Part shown: in pieces, positions 44,448-55,120 of the stretch
How the letters are laid out: the number at the start of each line of letters is the position of its first letter
How positions within the stretch are numbered: position 1 is the first letter of the stretch
DNA from: Paenibacillus woosongensis
Lineage (GTDB): Bacteria > Bacillota > Bacilli > Paenibacillales > Paenibacillaceae
Direction of reading: 5' to 3'
Length of the DNA stretch: 64,000 bases
NCBI RefSeq assembly: GCF_009725165.1
Contig: NZ_WNZW01000003.1
Span: 62,001-126,000 of the forward strand
Notes under the pieces: model-generated
Seen by the model: the letters and a program-made list of their open reading frames with translations, nothing else
What the model was told of the DNA's origin: nothing
Databases searched by the model: none
Program-made: the position numbers and the translations under genes

Positions 44448-47400
44448 ATGACCGCAGTTGGGGAGAAGAGACAACGGCTGGAGTTGTTAATGCAGCAAGC
44501 GGAAATGCCTGCTGGTTTGACCGATCCATACTTTCTAGACGGATGGATTGAGCAGGTGGAAGTAAGCCGGAGCAACCGGGAGTGGAAGATTGCCATCGGC
44601 AAAGAATCACTCGTGCCTGCGCAGGCTTATCGTACTTTTTGTTTGCGTGTGAAAGAACGGCTGGAGCATATCGCGCAAATTTCATTCGAGTTCCGATATG
44701 GGAAGGATGTATCGGCAGCCGATATCGTGTCGGAGTACTGGAAGCTGTTTATCGAGTGGGTACAGCGGGAAGTGCCGTCCGCCAATGGCTGGATGGCCCG
44801 GGCGATTTGCGAGACTGAGGGTGATCTGGCGACGATTACGTTCAGCGATGCGATGGCCCTCGAACTGGCCAAGAAGAAAAATATCGATCGGTATATTGTA
44901 TCTTTCTACGAAACGTATTTTACCTTGAATCTTCGCGTGAAGCTGCAGACTGGGGAGAATAGTGCCGAAGCATTTGAAGAATTCCAGCAGCGTATCGTTG
45001 AGGAAGAGCGCGAAGTGATTCAGCAAATGATGGAGAGTATGGCGACGGAAGCTCCTCCGGAAGAGGACGAAGGCGAAGTCGTCAAGCTGCAGATCGGATA
45101 CGATATTAAAGAGCAGCCGGTTCCGCTTCAAGAAATACAGGACGAGGAGAAGAAGATTACGATTCAGGGCGTGATTTTTGGATTGGATCGTAAGGAGCTG
45201 CGCAACGGGAACACATTGTTTATTTTCAATTTGACGGATTATACGGATTCATTGCAAATGAAGCTGTTCGCCAAAAATAAGGAAGATCTGAAAATCATGA
45301 ACCAGCTGGCCAACGGCAAGTGGATCAGGGCCCGCGGCCGGGTGGAAATGGATCGCTTCATGCCTGTGCCGGAGCTGGTCATGATTCCTTCTGACGTGAA
45401 TGAAGTGACTGCTCCGCCAAGCCGGAAGGACAACGCGCCAGAGAAACGCGTCGAGTTCCACCTGCATTCGACCATGAGCACGATGGATGCGGTAACTCCA
45501 ATTGGCGAATATATCAAAACAGCGGCCAAATGGGGCCATAAGGCGATTGCCGTTACTGATCATGGCGGCATTCAAAGTTATCCGGAGGCCGTTAAAGCAG
45601 CAAGCAAGCATGGAATTAAAATGATTTACGGGCTAGAGGCGAACGTGGTCAATGATAATGTTGCCGTCGTCCTTCATCCGCGCCCGGATGACTTGAAGAG
45701 CGCTACATATATCGTATTCGATATCGAGACGACGGGTTTGTCGGTAACGCAGAACAAAATCATCGAAATTGCTGCGGTCAAAATGGTGGAAGGCAAGGAA
45801 GTCGACCGTTATGCTACGTTCGTAAATCCCCATGTGCGCATCCCATACAATATTCAGCAATTGACGAATATTAACGATGACATGGTTAGGGATGCTCCGG
45901 ACGTGGAACCTGTCCTCAAGAAATTTGTCGAATTTGTGGGCGATGCCATTCTGGTGGCCCATAACGCCAGATTCGATATCGATTTCGTGAATGCCAAGCT
46001 CAAGGAGCTTGGGCTGCCGCCGCTGAACAATCCGGTGCTCGATACGCTCGAGATGGCCCGGATGCTGTTTCCGACGATGAAGAATCACCGTCTCAACACG
46101 CTTGCCGCCAAATATAAGGTATCGCTCGAGAACCATCACCGAGCGATTGACGATACCTTAGCTCTGGGCGAAATCCTGAACGGTCTCTTGGACGATGCGG
46201 TCAAGATTGAGGGATATAAAACGCTGGATCAGCTTAACGCAAAGGTAGGCAAGGATTTGTCCAATGCGCGGCCGTTCCACTGCAGCATCTATGCGCTCAA
46301 TATGATTGGGAAGAAGAATTTGTACAAATTGGTCTCCATGTCCCACACGCAGTATTTCAAACGAGTTGCATGTATTCCGAAATCGAAGCTTGCCGAGATG
46401 AGGGAAGGTCTGCTGATTTTATCCGGCTGTGAGAAAGGCGAGTTCTTTGAGACAGTTCTGAATAAATCAGTAGAGGAAGCCGAGCAAGTGGCGGAATTTT
46501 ATGATGTGCTGGAAATTCAGCCGCTCACGATGTACATGCATCTTGTTGAGAAGGGGCTGGTAGGAAGTGTTCAGGAGCTGGAGACGGCGCTGCGCAAAAT
46601 TTGCGAAATCGGCTTCAAGCTTGGCAAGCCGGTTGTGGCTACCGGCAACGTGCACTACTTAGATCCTCGCGACAAAATATACAGGGATATTACAATCCAC
46701 GGCATTACGGGGTTCAGTCCGCTTAAGGATATCCGCAAGCCGGATGCTCATTTTCGGACGACTGAAGAAATGCTGGAGGAATTCCAATTTCTTGGAGAAG
46801 AGAAGGCATATGAGGTCGTGGTGAAAAACACGTCGGAGTTGGCCGATTCTTTTGAAGACCTGGAGCTGTTCCCGGATAAGCTGTTCACTCCGATTCTTGA
46901 AGGAGCCGATGAGGAAATTCGCAATACTTGCTACGAGACCGCTAGATCGATTTATGGCGAGGATTTGCCGGAGGTTGTCGTTCAGCGTCTAGAAAAGGAA
47001 CTGGAGCCGATCATTAAATACGGCTTCTCGGCCAACTACCTGATTTCCGAGCGGCTCGTTAAAAAATCGAACAGAGACGGTTACCTGGTTGGCTCCCGGG
47101 GTTCAGTCGGGTCCTCCGTAGTGGCAACGTTCCTCGGGATATCGGAGGTTAATCCGCTTCCAGCGCATTATATCTGTCTGAACCCAGAGTGTAAGTATAG
47201 CGAATGGTTCTTGGACGGAAGTGTGCCGAGCGGGTTCGATCTTCCGGACAAGCCGTGTCCAAAATGCGGCGAAAAGCTAAAGGGCGAAGGCCAGGATATC
47301 CCTTTCGAGACGTTTCTCGGGTTTAAGGGCGACAAGGTTCCCGATATTGACTTGAACTTCTCGGGGGAGTATCAGCCCCATGCTCATAACTACACGAAAG

Positions 47401-48764
47401 AGCTGTTCGGCGAGAAAAGCGTGTTCCGGGCTGGAACGATCGGCACGGTCGCTGAGAAAACGGCGTTTGGCTTCGCAAAAAAATACGAAGAAGAACACCA
47501 TAAGCAGTGGCGCGGCGCCGAGCTGAACCGGCTTGCAGCCGGATGTACAGGCGTGAAGCGCAGCACAGGCCAGCATCCGGGCGGAATTGTCGTCGTACCC
47601 GATTATATCGAGGTTGAGGACATTACGCCGGTACAGTATCCTGCGGATGATGTCAATGCCGAATGGAAGACGACGCATTTTGATTATCACGCCTTCGACG
47701 CGAACCTGCTGAAGCTCGATATTCTCGGACACGATGATCCGACGATGATGAGGATGCTCCAGGATTTAACAGGCGTCGATCCGACGACGATTCCGATGAA
47801 TGATCCAAAGGTCATGAGCATGTTTAACTCCACCGAGGCCCTCGGGGTTACTCCGGAGCAAATCCGTACCCCTGTAGCGACGTATGGCGTTCCCGAGATG
47901 GGGACGAAGTTCGTGCGTCAGATGCTGATTGAATCGCAGCCAACTTCGTTTGCCGACCTTCTACAAATTTCGGGATTGTCCCATGGTACGGGAGTGTGGC
48001 TGGGCAATGCCCAGGAATTGATCAAGAATGGGACATGCAACATTAAGACGGTTATTGGTTGTCGGGACGATATTATGCTGTATCTGATCTACAAAGCTGG
48101 TATGGATGCTGGCTTGGCGTTTAAAATTACGGAGAGCGTACGTAAAGGGAAGGGGCTGACCCAAGAGTGGATTGATGAGATGAAGAGATGCAAAGTGCCG
48201 CAGTGGTATATAGACTCTTGTCTTAAAATCCAATACATGTTCCCGAAGGCGCACGCTGCCGCATATGTTATTTCGGCGGTGAGAACCGCATACTTCAAGC
48301 TGTATCATCCGATTGAATACTATGCAACGTATTTCTCAGTGCGTGGTGAAGACTTCGACATTGAGCTATTCTGCCAAGGGTATGAAGCGATCTATCGCAA
48401 AATTGAAGAAATCGAGCAAAAGGGCTTCCAGGCGCTGCCAAAGGAACGGAACATGCTGCCGATCCTGGAAATGGCGCTGGAGATGACGGCCCGCGGTTTC
48501 CGCTTCAAGAGCATCGATCTCTACCGCTCCGACGCAACGCGCTTTATCGTTGACGGCGATGCCTTGATCCCTCCGTTTTCTGCGCTTGCGGGAATCGGCG
48601 ATAATGCGGCGAAAAATATCGCCGCTGCGAAGGAGCAGGGGGAATTCCTGTCGATCGAAGATTTCCAGCAGAAATCCAAAGCATCAAAGACGGTGGTGGA
48701 GCTGCTCGGTTCGATGGGTTGCTTCCGGGGGCTTCCCGAAAGCAACCAGCTTTCCCTGTTTTAA
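44448..48764 (+). CDS. polC: DNA polymerase III PolC-type alpha subunit
   Basis: Gram-positive replicative polymerase. The 1438-residue product (Bacillus 1437) shows an N-terminal OB region with the ITIQGVIFGLDRKEL block, the PHP domain with FHLHSTMSTMDA split by an inserted DEDDh exonuclease domain starting YIVFDIETTGLS, HNARFDIDF and HHRAIDDTLALG, then the polymerase core with SRGSVGSSVVATF, a Cys zinc site (CLNPECKYSE and CPKCGEK), PDIDLNFSGEYQ and the HHH-type C-terminus. ATG 44448 has GGGGGAGGA upstream; a slightly longer frame is rejected. Confidence 0.98.
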   Translation: MTAVGEKRQRLELLMQQAEMPAGLTDPYFLDGWIEQVEVSRSNREWKIAIGKESLVPAQAYRTFCLRVKERLEHIAQISFEFRYGKDVSAADIVSEYWKLFIEWVQREVPSANGWMARAICETEGDLATITFSDAMALELAKKKNIDRYIVSFYETYFTLNLRVKLQTGENSAEAFEEFQQRIVEEEREVIQQMMESMATEAPPEEDEGEVVKLQIGYDIKEQPVPLQEIQDEEKKITIQGVIFGLDRKELRNGNTLFIFNLTDYTDSLQMKLFAKNKEDLKIMNQLANGKWIRARGRVEMDRFMPVPELVMIPSDVNEVTAPPSRKDNAPEKRVEFHLHSTMSTMDAVTPIGEYIKTAAKWGHKAIAVTDHGGIQSYPEAVKAASKHGIKMIYGLEANVVNDNVAVVLHPRPDDLKSATYIVFDIETTGLSVTQNKIIEIAAVKMVEGKEVDRYATFVNPHVRIPYNIQQLTNINDDMVRDAPDVEPVLKKFVEFVGDAILVAHNARFDIDFVNAKLKELGLPPLNNPVLDTLEMARMLFPTMKNHRLNTLAAKYKVSLENHHRAIDDTLALGEILNGLLDDAVKIEGYKTLDQLNAKVGKDLSNARPFHCSIYALNMIGKKNLYKLVSMSHTQYFKRVACIPKSKLAEMREGLLILSGCEKGEFFETVLNKSVEEAEQVAEFYDVLEIQPLTMYMHLVEKGLVGSVQELETALRKICEIGFKLGKPVVATGNVHYLDPRDKIYRDITIHGITGFSPLKDIRKPDAHFRTTEEMLEEFQFLGEEKAYEVVVKNTSELADSFEDLELFPDKLFTPILEGADEEIRNTCYETARSIYGEDLPEVVVQRLEKELEPIIKYGFSANYLISERLVKKSNRDGYLVGSRGSVGSSVVATFLGISEVNPLPAHYICLNPECKYSEWFLDGSVPSGFDLPDKPCPKCGEKLKGEGQDIPFETFLGFKGDKVPDIDLNFSGEYQPHAHNYTKELFGEKSVFRAGTIGTVAEKTAFGFAKKYEEEHHKQWRGAELNRLAAGCTGVKRSTGQHPGGIVVVPDYIEVEDITPVQYPADDVNAEWKTTHFDYHAFDANLLKLDILGHDDPTMMRMLQDLTGVDPTTIPMNDPKVMSMFNSTEALGVTPEQIRTPVATYGVPEMGTKFVRQMLIESQPTSFADLLQISGLSHGTGVWLGNAQELIKNGTCNIKTVIGCRDDIMLYLIYKAGMDAGLAFKITESVRKGKGLTQEWIDEMKRCKVPQWYIDSCLKIQYMFPKAHAAAYVISAVRTAYFKLYHPIEYYATYFSVRGEDFDIELFCQGYEAIYRKIEEIEQKGFQALPKERNMLPILEMALEMTARGFRFKSIDLYRSDATRFIVDGDALIPPFSALAGIGDNAAKNIAAAKEQGEFLSIEDFQQKSKASKTVVELLGSMGCFRGLPESNQLSLF

Positions 48765-48814
48765 AATCGAGTCGCACGGCCTAGCTTCAAGTCACTGAAG
48801 TAAAGGTGATTTAC

Positions 48815-48843
48815 TTGTCACTCATGCCGGACTATGTTATAAT
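48815..48843 (+). promoter_or_regulatory. Sigma-A promoter of the rimP-nusA operon
   Basis: TTGTCA, a 17-base spacer and a perfect TATAAT with TG one base before the -10. Transcription would start near 48850. Confidence 0.85.
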
Positions 48844-48877
48844 TTTTTTGGTAATCATGGAGATAGAGCCGTTGTTT

Positions 48878-48901
48878 AAAGAGTGGGGAAACCCACTCTT
48901 T
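48878..48901 (+). promoter_or_regulatory. Perfect hairpin with GAAA tetraloop in the rimP leader
   Basis: AAAGAGTGGG and CCCACTCTTT form a perfect 10-bp stem closed by GAAA. It starts about 30 bases into the predicted transcript and is followed by ACTCTTTGG, too poor in T to be an ordinary terminator. It may be an attenuator, an RNA-stabilising stem or a protein-binding site. Confidence 0.6.
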
Positions 48902-48944
48902 ACTCTTTGGTATATAGGAATGAAAATTATGGAGGTATGTACGC

Positions 48945-49406
48945 TTGAGCACACCGAAGATCAAAGCGACCGTGGAAGAGATGGTTCTGCCCTTTTTGCA
49001 GGAGAACGGCTTTGAACTGGTAGACGTGGAATATGTGAAGGAAGGAAGCAATTGGTTTCTGCGCGTCTTCGTTGACAAGGATGGCGGTATCGATATCGAT
49101 GACTGCGGCCGGATCAGCGAATATTTGAGCGAGAAGCTGGATGCTGACGATCCAATTCCGTCCGCTTATTTTCTGGAAGTTTCTTCACCTGGGGCGGAGC
49201 GTCCGCTCAAAAAGGCAGAGGATGTAGCCAAAGCCGTAGGGAAGGATGTATTCGTAACTACATATGAACCGGTAGAAGGTCTGAAGGAATTTGAAGGCCG
49301 GCTTTTTTCTTTTGACAATGATGAACTGGTCATTGCCGTAGGAAAGAAGAATTATGCCATTCCATATAACAAAGTTGCCAGCGCAAGGTTGGCCATCATT
49401 TTTTAA
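48945..49406 (+). CDS. rimP: Ribosome maturation factor RimP
   Basis: Helps assemble the 30S subunit. The 153-residue product shows [28 protein letters not shown] (seen in blocks), [21 protein letters not shown], and [15 protein letters not shown], all typical. The start is TTG at 48945, eight bases after GGAGGT. First gene of the operon that continues to ribF. Confidence 0.96.
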   Translation: MSTPKIKATVEEMVLPFLQENGFELVDVEYVKEGSNWFLRVFVDKDGGIDIDDCGRISEYLSEKLDADDPIPSAYFLEVSSPGAERPLKKAEDVAKAVGKDVFVTTYEPVEGLKEFEGRLFSFDNDELVIAVGKKNYAIPYNKVASARLAIIF

Positions 49407-49445
49407 TGACCTGAACGGGAAGATGAAAGGGGGAACTTGAGGCAG

Positions 49446-50543
49446 ATGAGTATGGATTTTATTGAAGCCTTAAATGAGTTGGAAAGGGAGAAAGGAATCA
49501 GCAAGGACATTTTGTTCGAAGCGATCGAAGCAGCTCTGATTTCCAGCTACAAACGCAATTTTAACACGGCACAGAACGTTCGCGTCGATATGAATCGCCA
49601 CACCGGGGCAATTAAAGTATTTGCCCGCAAGCTGGTTGTGGAAGAAGTGCTTGATCCCCGGACGGAAATTTCACTGTCGGCCGCCCGTGAGATTAATCCA
49701 AGCTTTCAATTGGACGATATTTCCGAGATCGAGGTAACGCCTCGCGATTTCGGGCGCATCGCTGCACAGACGGCTAAGCAAGTTGTGACCCAGCGTATCC
49801 GCGAAGCAGAGCGGGGGCTGATTTACAACGCATTTATCGAGAAGGAAGAGGATATCGTTACGGGGATCGTACAGCGTCAGGATCAACGCAACGTGTATGT
49901 GGATCTGGGTAAAATCGAGGCCCATCTTCCGCTGAATGAACTCATGCCTAACGAGAAGTTCAAGCATGGCGACCGGATCAAGGCGTACATCACGAAAGTA
50001 GAGAATACGACCAAGGGGCCGCAAATTCTGCTATCCCGCACGCATCCGGGGCTGCTAAAGCGTCTGTTCGAACTTGAAGTGCCGGAGATATTTGACGGCG
50101 TCGTTGAGATTCGCTCCGTGGCGCGTGAAGCCGGATTCCGTTCCAAAATCGCAGTTTACTCCCGCAATAGCGAAGTGGATCCGGTAGGCTCTTGCGTAGG
50201 CCCTAAGGGGACTCGCGTCCAAACAATCGTGAACGAGCTTCGCGGTGAGAAAATTGATATCGTGCGTTATTCCGAGAATGTTGAGGAATATGTAGCTAAC
50301 GCGCTTAGCCCTTCGAAGGTGCTTGAAGTTCAGGTATTCGAAGAGGAGAAGATGGCCCGGGTGATCGTTCCTGATTACCAGCTTTCGCTCGCTATCGGTA
50401 TTAAAGGACAGAATGCGCGTCTTGCAGCGAAGCTGACGGGATGGAAGATCGACATTAAGAGCGAGAGTCAAGCGGAAGAGGAGTTTGGAAGAGAGAAGAC
50501 CGATTCTGGCGAAATGCCGCAGGATTCCGTCTCCGTCGATTAA
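49446..50543 (+). CDS. nusA: Transcription termination/antitermination factor NusA
   Basis: Binds RNA polymerase and modulates pausing, termination and antitermination. The 365-residue product has an N-terminal polymerase-binding domain ([25 protein letters not shown] split in blocks), an S1 domain with [21 protein letters not shown], and two KH domains with [21 protein letters not shown] and [22 protein letters not shown], then a short acidic tail. ATG 49446 is preferred over TTG 49437; ATG 49452 is also possible. Confidence 0.96.
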   Translation: MSMDFIEALNELEREKGISKDILFEAIEAALISSYKRNFNTAQNVRVDMNRHTGAIKVFARKLVVEEVLDPRTEISLSAAREINPSFQLDDISEIEVTPRDFGRIAAQTAKQVVTQRIREAERGLIYNAFIEKEEDIVTGIVQRQDQRNVYVDLGKIEAHLPLNELMPNEKFKHGDRIKAYITKVENTTKGPQILLSRTHPGLLKRLFELEVPEIFDGVVEIRSVAREAGFRSKIAVYSRNSEVDPVGSCVGPKGTRVQTIVNELRGEKIDIVRYSENVEEYVANALSPSKVLEVQVFEEEKMARVIVPDYQLSLAIGIKGQNARLAAKLTGWKIDIKSESQAEEEFGREKTDSGEMPQDSVSVD

Positions 50544-50583
50544 CTTCAACCTCTAATGCAAGTATGTAAGGGGGGCGATGGAA

Positions 50584-50898
50584 ATGAAGCCTAGAAAGAT
50601 TCCGCTGCGCAAATGCGTGGCTTGCAACGAAATGAAGCCCAAGAAATCGCTGATTCGCGTCGTTCGTTCTCCAGAGGGTGACGTATCGATTGATATGACC
50701 GGCAAAAAATCTGGCCGCGGCGCGTATCTGTGCGGCCAAGCGTCCTGCTTCAAACTGGCTCATAAGAACCGGGCTTTGGACAGGGCGCTGAAATCTCCGG
50801 TGGGCGCGGAGGTTTATGAGCAATTGGCACGGGACTTCCTTGCCGTCGAGGATGAGTTCATTGCTGAACGCGACCGGGAAGAGGATGCAGATGAGTAA
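50584..50898 (+). CDS. ylxR: YlxR family protein (RNase P modulator RnpM)
   Basis: Small RNA-binding protein of the nusA-infB operon; the B. subtilis homologue has been reported as a modulator of RNase P (RnpM). The 104-residue product has the motif PLRKCVACNEMKPKKSLIRVVR, split here as PLRKCVACNEMKPKK and LIRVVR, then GRGAYLCG. ATG 50584 has GGGGGG eight bases upstream; ATG 50578 is too close to it. It overlaps ylxQ by eight bases. Confidence 0.92.
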   Translation: MKPRKIPLRKCVACNEMKPKKSLIRVVRSPEGDVSIDMTGKKSGRGAYLCGQASCFKLAHKNRALDRALKSPVGAEVYEQLARDFLAVEDEFIAERDREEDADE

Positions 50899-51214
50899 GG
50901 TGCTGTCCGGGCTTGGCCTAGCGATGCGGGCAGGCAAAGTAGTTACCGGGGACGAGAGCGTTCTTAAGGCAGTTCGCTCCGGGGAGGCTAGGCTTGTAAT
51001 CGTTGCAGAGGATGCGTCGGAGAATGCCCGCAAGAAATTTCGCGACAAGTGCGCAACCTATAAAATTCCACTGATCATCGGATTCGACCGTGAAGAGCTT
51101 GGCTCTAGCGTCGGCAAGCCGGAACGGGTCGTTCTGGCTCTGATCGATCAGGGATTTGCCGATATGATTCGGAAAACGATCGTGAAAACGTCGGAGGTGG
51201 AGTATATTGAGTAA
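50891..51214 (+). CDS. ylxQ: L7Ae-family ribosomal-like protein YlxQ
   Basis: Member of the L7Ae/L30e kink-turn-binding family, found with nusA and infB across Firmicutes. The 107-residue product has [39 protein letters not shown] (in blocks) and [30 protein letters not shown] 50891, inside the ylxR end, is chosen because the family begins here; upstream frame is rejected. Its end overlaps the infB start. Confidence 0.92.
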   Translation: MSKVLSGLGLAMRAGKVVTGDESVLKAVRSGEARLVIVAEDASENARKKFRDKCATYKIPLIIGFDREELGSSVGKPERVVLALIDQGFADMIRKTIVKTSEVEYIE

Positions 51215-53756
51215 ACAAGAGAACAAAGATAAGCTCAGGGTATATGAATATGCGAAATCGCTCAATATGAGCAGTAAGGAAATTATTACAATTCTTAAGC
51301 GGTTGAATATTCCGGTCAATAACCACATGAGTGTGATGGAGAATGATGCCGTAACACGGGTAGAGCAGTTTTTCAAAGATATTAAGAGCAATGCCGCCGC
51401 CAAAAGGGAAGGTTCCGAGCCTGTGAAATCTTCTGCCAAATCGTCGGCTCCCGCTTCCGCAGGAGGAAGTCAATCGCCGAAAACCGGGACCGGGACGAAC
51501 GCCGGTCAGCGTGAAGATCAAGGGCAGAGCCTTAGAACCAGCAGCAGCGGATCAAGCAATACCAAAAATCAACAAGAAAAGCAGGTAAGTATGAATAATA
51601 GAACAAATAACGCAAATACATCCTCCTCGGGAGGAGCACAAGCAACTCAGGAAAGAAATAACCGTCCAAGCGGCGGACATCAGCAGGGGAATCGCAACAA
51701 TTCCCAGGGTAACCGGGGTTCTCAGCAAGCTGGCGGACAACGTTCAAACGCCGGTTCAAGCGGCCCGCGGGCGGGACAGGGCACAGGCCATACATCGTCC
51801 CAAGGGAACCGCAATCAAGCTTCGGCGCCACGCCAGGAGAATTCTAACAAGGATAATGCCCGCAAAGGGAATAATAATAACAGACCAGGTCAAAGACGTT
51901 TTGACGATAACAGACCGGGGAATTTCAAGAATAACCGCGGCGGTAAAGGCGGCAGAGGTGGTAAAGGTGCTTCGCAGCCGCCTCGCGAGAAAATTGACAA
52001 CACACCGAAGAAAATTATTGTTCGCGGCAACATGACTGTTGGCGAAGCAGCCAAGCTTCTGCATAAGGACGCTTCCGAAGTGATCAAGAAGCTCATTATG
52101 CTCGGCGTCATGGCGACGATCAACCAAGAGCTGGACATTGATACGATTCTTCTGCTCGCCGGCGACTTCGGCGTAGAGGTTGAAGTGAAAATTCCAGTTG
52201 AGGAAGATCGTTTCGAGACCGTCGAAGAGAACGATGATGAAGCGGATTTGAGAGAACGTCCCCCGGTTGTAACGATTATGGGACACGTTGACCATGGTAA
52301 GACGACACTTCTCGACGCCATTCGTTCGACAAATGTCAGCAGCGGTGAGGCTGGAGGCATTACCCAGCATATTGGTGCATACCAGGTAGAGATTAATAAT
52401 AAAAAAATAACGTTCCTGGATACTCCGGGCCACGAAGCGTTTACGGCGATGCGTGCCCGCGGCGCCCAATTAACGGATATTACCATTATTGTGGTCGCGG
52501 CAGACGACGGCGTTATGCCGCAAACGGTAGAAGCGGTCAACCACGCCAAAGCTGCTGGCCTGCCAATCATCGTGGCTGTCAACAAGATCGACAAGCCGAC
52601 GGCCAATGCAGATAAGGTGAAGCAGGAGTTGACGGAGTATGGCCTTGTTCCAGAGGAATGGGGCGGAGATACGATCTTCGTCAACGTTTCCGCGAAGCAG
52701 AGAATGGGACTGGAAGATTTGCTGGAAATGATTCTGCTCGTAGCGGAAGTTAATGAATATAGAGCGAATCCAGAAAAACGCGCGCGCGGTGCGGTCATCG
52801 AGGCCGAGCTGGACAAGAGCCGCGGACCGGTTGCCCGCGTGCTCGTGCAGCACGGTACGCTGAAAGTCGGCGATGCGTTCGTAGCTGGAAACTGCTTCGG
52901 CCGTATCCGGGCTATGGTTAATGATAAAGGCCGCCGCATCAAAGAAGCCGGGCCGTCCACACCGGTTGAAATTACGGGCTTAACGGAAGTGCCGCTGGCT
53001 GGCGATCCGTTCATGGTATTCGAGGACGAGCGCAAAGCCCGTTCCATTGCCGAGAAGCGCGCCATTACCCATCGCCAATCCGAGCTGGGCGGCAATACGC
53101 GCGTTACGCTCGATGATTTGTTCCGCCATATCAAGGAAGGCGAGATCAAAGATCTTAACGTCATCATTAAGGCAGACGTGCAAGGCTCTGTAGAGGCGCT
53201 TAAAGGCTCCTTGGAGAAAATCGAAGTGGAAGGCGTACGCGTGAAAATCATTCACAGCGGTGCAGGCGCCATCACGGAATCTGACATCATCCTCGCGGCT
53301 GCTTCCAATGCGATCGTAATCGGCTTCAACGTTCGTCCGGATAACCAGACCAAGGCGACGGCCGAGCAGGAGAAGGTGGATATTCGTCTCCACCGCGTCA
53401 TCTATAAAGCGATCGAGGAAATTGAGCAAGCGATGAAAGGGATGCTTGATCCCGAATATAAAGAAGTTGTCATTGGTCATGCCGAAATTCGCGATACGTT
53501 CAAGCTTAGCCGTGTAGGTACGATTGCGGGCTGTATGGTAACTTCCGGTAAAATTACGCGCAATGCCGAAACCCGCCTCATTCGCGACGGAATCGTCGTA
53601 TATGAAGGCAAAATCGACTCGCTCAAACGCTTCAAGGACGATGCGAAGGAAGTCGCTCAAGGCTACGAGTGCGGTATTACCCTTGACAACTTTAATGACA
53701 TTAAAGAGGGCGACGTTATCGAAGCATTTATTATGGAGGCCGTCGAACGGAAGTAA
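51207..53756 (+). CDS. infB: Translation initiation factor IF-2
   Basis: GTPase that places initiator tRNA on the ribosome. The 849-residue product begins with an N-terminal domain ([20 protein letters not shown]), then a Ser/Asn/Gly/Gln-rich disordered region (about 65-265), the GTPase with GHVDHGKTT at residues 359-367, DTPGHE and NKID, and C-terminal domains with [20 protein letters not shown] and IIGFNVRP-like VIGFNVRPD. The start is TTG at 51207 with GGAGGTGG seven bases upstream. Confidence 0.98.
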   Translation: MSKQENKDKLRVYEYAKSLNMSSKEIITILKRLNIPVNNHMSVMENDAVTRVEQFFKDIKSNAAAKREGSEPVKSSAKSSAPASAGGSQSPKTGTGTNAGQREDQGQSLRTSSSGSSNTKNQQEKQVSMNNRTNNANTSSSGGAQATQERNNRPSGGHQQGNRNNSQGNRGSQQAGGQRSNAGSSGPRAGQGTGHTSSQGNRNQASAPRQENSNKDNARKGNNNNRPGQRRFDDNRPGNFKNNRGGKGGRGGKGASQPPREKIDNTPKKIIVRGNMTVGEAAKLLHKDASEVIKKLIMLGVMATINQELDIDTILLLAGDFGVEVEVKIPVEEDRFETVEENDDEADLRERPPVVTIMGHVDHGKTTLLDAIRSTNVSSGEAGGITQHIGAYQVEINNKKITFLDTPGHEAFTAMRARGAQLTDITIIVVAADDGVMPQTVEAVNHAKAAGLPIIVAVNKIDKPTANADKVKQELTEYGLVPEEWGGDTIFVNVSAKQRMGLEDLLEMILLVAEVNEYRANPEKRARGAVIEAELDKSRGPVARVLVQHGTLKVGDAFVAGNCFGRIRAMVNDKGRRIKEAGPSTPVEITGLTEVPLAGDPFMVFEDERKARSIAEKRAITHRQSELGGNTRVTLDDLFRHIKEGEIKDLNVIIKADVQGSVEALKGSLEKIEVEGVRVKIIHSGAGAITESDIILAAASNAIVIGFNVRPDNQTKATAEQEKVDIRLHRVIYKAIEEIEQAMKGMLDPEYKEVVIGHAEIRDTFKLSRVGTIAGCMVTSGKITRNAETRLIRDGIVVYEGKIDSLKRFKDDAKEVAQGYECGITLDNFNDIKEGDVIEAFIMEAVERK

Positions 53757-53771
53757 GGTGAGGTGACAACA

Positions 53772-54125
53772 ATGGCTAAAAATCGTACTGGCCGCGTAGG
53801 CGAACAGATAAAGAAAGAGCTCAGCCTGCTCATTCAGAATGAGGTCAAGGATCCTCGGATCGGATTTGTCACGGTGACTGGTGTCGAGGTGACAAGCGAT
53901 CTTTCGCAGGCGAAGGTATACATCAGTGTTTTCGGCGACGAGGAGAAGAAGTCGGAATCGCTGAAAGGGCTGGAGAAAGCAATCGGTTTTCTGCGGACCG
54001 AGCTTGGCAAACGGATGCGTTTGCGTCACACACCAGAATTGATCTTTAAAGTCGATGAGTCGATTGAGTATGGCAGCCGTATTGAAAAGCTGCTGGGCGA
54101 GATTACGCAAGACGAGGATAAATGA
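53772..54125 (+). CDS. rbfA: 30S ribosome-binding factor RbfA
   Basis: Late 30S assembly factor acting on 16S rRNA helix 1. The 117-residue product shows [47 protein letters not shown] in blocks, and [21 protein letters not shown] 53772 has AAGGTGAGGTGA upstream; GTG 53763 in frame overlaps that site. B. subtilis has ylxP between infB and rbfA; it is absent here. It overlaps the first possible start of the next gene. Confidence 0.96.
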   Translation: MAKNRTGRVGEQIKKELSLLIQNEVKDPRIGFVTVTGVEVTSDLSQAKVYISVFGDEEKKSESLKGLEKAIGFLRTELGKRMRLRHTPELIFKVDESIEYGSRIEKLLGEITQDEDK

Positions 54126-54142
54126 ATTTAAAGGAGACGGCA

Positions 54143-55120
54143 ATGCAGACCAATGAACAGGAGTTCCTACAGGTAGAGCACTTTCTGAAGGATCATGATG
54201 ATTTCCTGGTAGTGTCGCATGTACAGCCGGACGGAGATGCAGTCAGTTCCACCCTTGTGGTGGGCTGGCTTCTCTCATGTCTGGGTAAGAATTACGTTAT
54301 GGTCAACGAAGGGCCGATTCCTCAGCGTATGTCGTACCTGCTGCATTCGGATCGCATCATGGATCTGTCAGTGACCCCTTTAGGCAAAACTTATAAACAT
54401 ATTATCTGCGTCGATTGCGCTGATTTCCGCAGAGTCGGAAAAGCCAGCGAATATTTTGCGCCGGACGCAGAAATTTTGAACATTGATCATCATCCGACCA
54501 ATGATGGCTTCGGTGGCATTAACCTTATCGTACCTGAAGCCGCAGCCACGGTTCAGGTGCTGTATGAGCTACTGAAACGGCTGAAATTCGGGCTCGATCG
54601 GGACGTGGCTACAGCGCTGTATACCGGTCTTTTAACTGATACAGGAGGGTTCCGTTATTCCAGCACTTCCCCCAAAGTGATGGCTATCGCATCTGATCTA
54701 TTGACGTATGGGGTAGATGGCCCGGGATTGTCGCAACTGCTGCTGGAAGAAATGACTTTGGCGCAAATTCGGCTGCTGACTAGAGCCTTGAATGGACTTC
54801 AGATGACAGAGGACGGCAAGATCAGCTGGGTTACGATCGATGACGAGGACATGAAGTCGTGCGGCGCCATTCATGAGGATCTGGAGGGTATTGTGAATTA
54901 TCCCCGCAATATTCAAGGCGTTGAGGTTGGCTTGCTGTTCAAGGTGATTGATGACAATGCCGTGAAGGTGAGTATGAGGTCGGCTGGCAAGGTTGACGTA
55001 GCTGCTGTTGCTCAAAGCTTTGGTGGAGGCGGTCATGTTCGTGCCGCAGGGGTACGGATGCAAGGGAGTCTAGACGAGATTGTCTCGCAGATTGTAGAGC
55101 AGGTGAAGACCCGATTATGA
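54143..55120 (+). CDS. nrnA: DHH/DHHA1 phosphoesterase, NrnA-like (oligoribonuclease/pAp phosphatase)
   Basis: Enzyme of the RecJ-like DHH family; NrnA proteins degrade nanoRNA and 3'-phosphoadenosine phosphate. The 325-residue product shows SHVQPDGDAVSST (metal ligands), VDCADFRRVG, the DHH motif NIDHHPTNDGFG, LLTDTGGFRYSST, and the DHHA1 motif FGGGGHVRAAG. ATG 54143 has AAAGGAG six bases upstream; an ATG at 54122 overlaps the rbfA stop. In B. subtilis the nrnA gene lies elsewhere, but rbfA-nrnA-truB is a common order in other Firmicutes. It overlaps truB (ATGA). Confidence 0.93.
   Translation: MQTNEQEFLQVEHFLKDHDDFLVVSHVQPDGDAVSSTLVVGWLLSCLGKNYVMVNEGPIPQRMSYLLHSDRIMDLSVTPLGKTYKHIICVDCADFRRVGKASEYFAPDAEILNIDHHPTNDGFGGINLIVPEAAATVQVLYELLKRLKFGLDRDVATALYTGLLTDTGGFRYSSTSPKVMAIASDLLTYGVDGPGLSQLLLEEMTLAQIRLLTRALNGLQMTEDGKISWVTIDDEDMKSCGAIHEDLEGIVNYPRNIQGVEVGLLFKVIDDNAVKVSMRSAGKVDVAAVAQSFGGGGHVRAAGVRMQGSLDEIVSQIVEQVKTRL

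Noticed and set aside
48806-49015. 69-codon frame over the rimP leader
   Set aside because: It runs across the promoter -10, the hairpin and the rimP start, and has no family match.
51890-53251. 453-codon minus-strand frame opposite infB
   Set aside because: Low-complexity Ser/Thr-rich translation with no domain; it is a shadow of the GTPase-coding frame.
52980-54143. 387-codon minus-strand frame across infB and rbfA
   Set aside because: It spans two conserved + strand genes, and its product has no family features.
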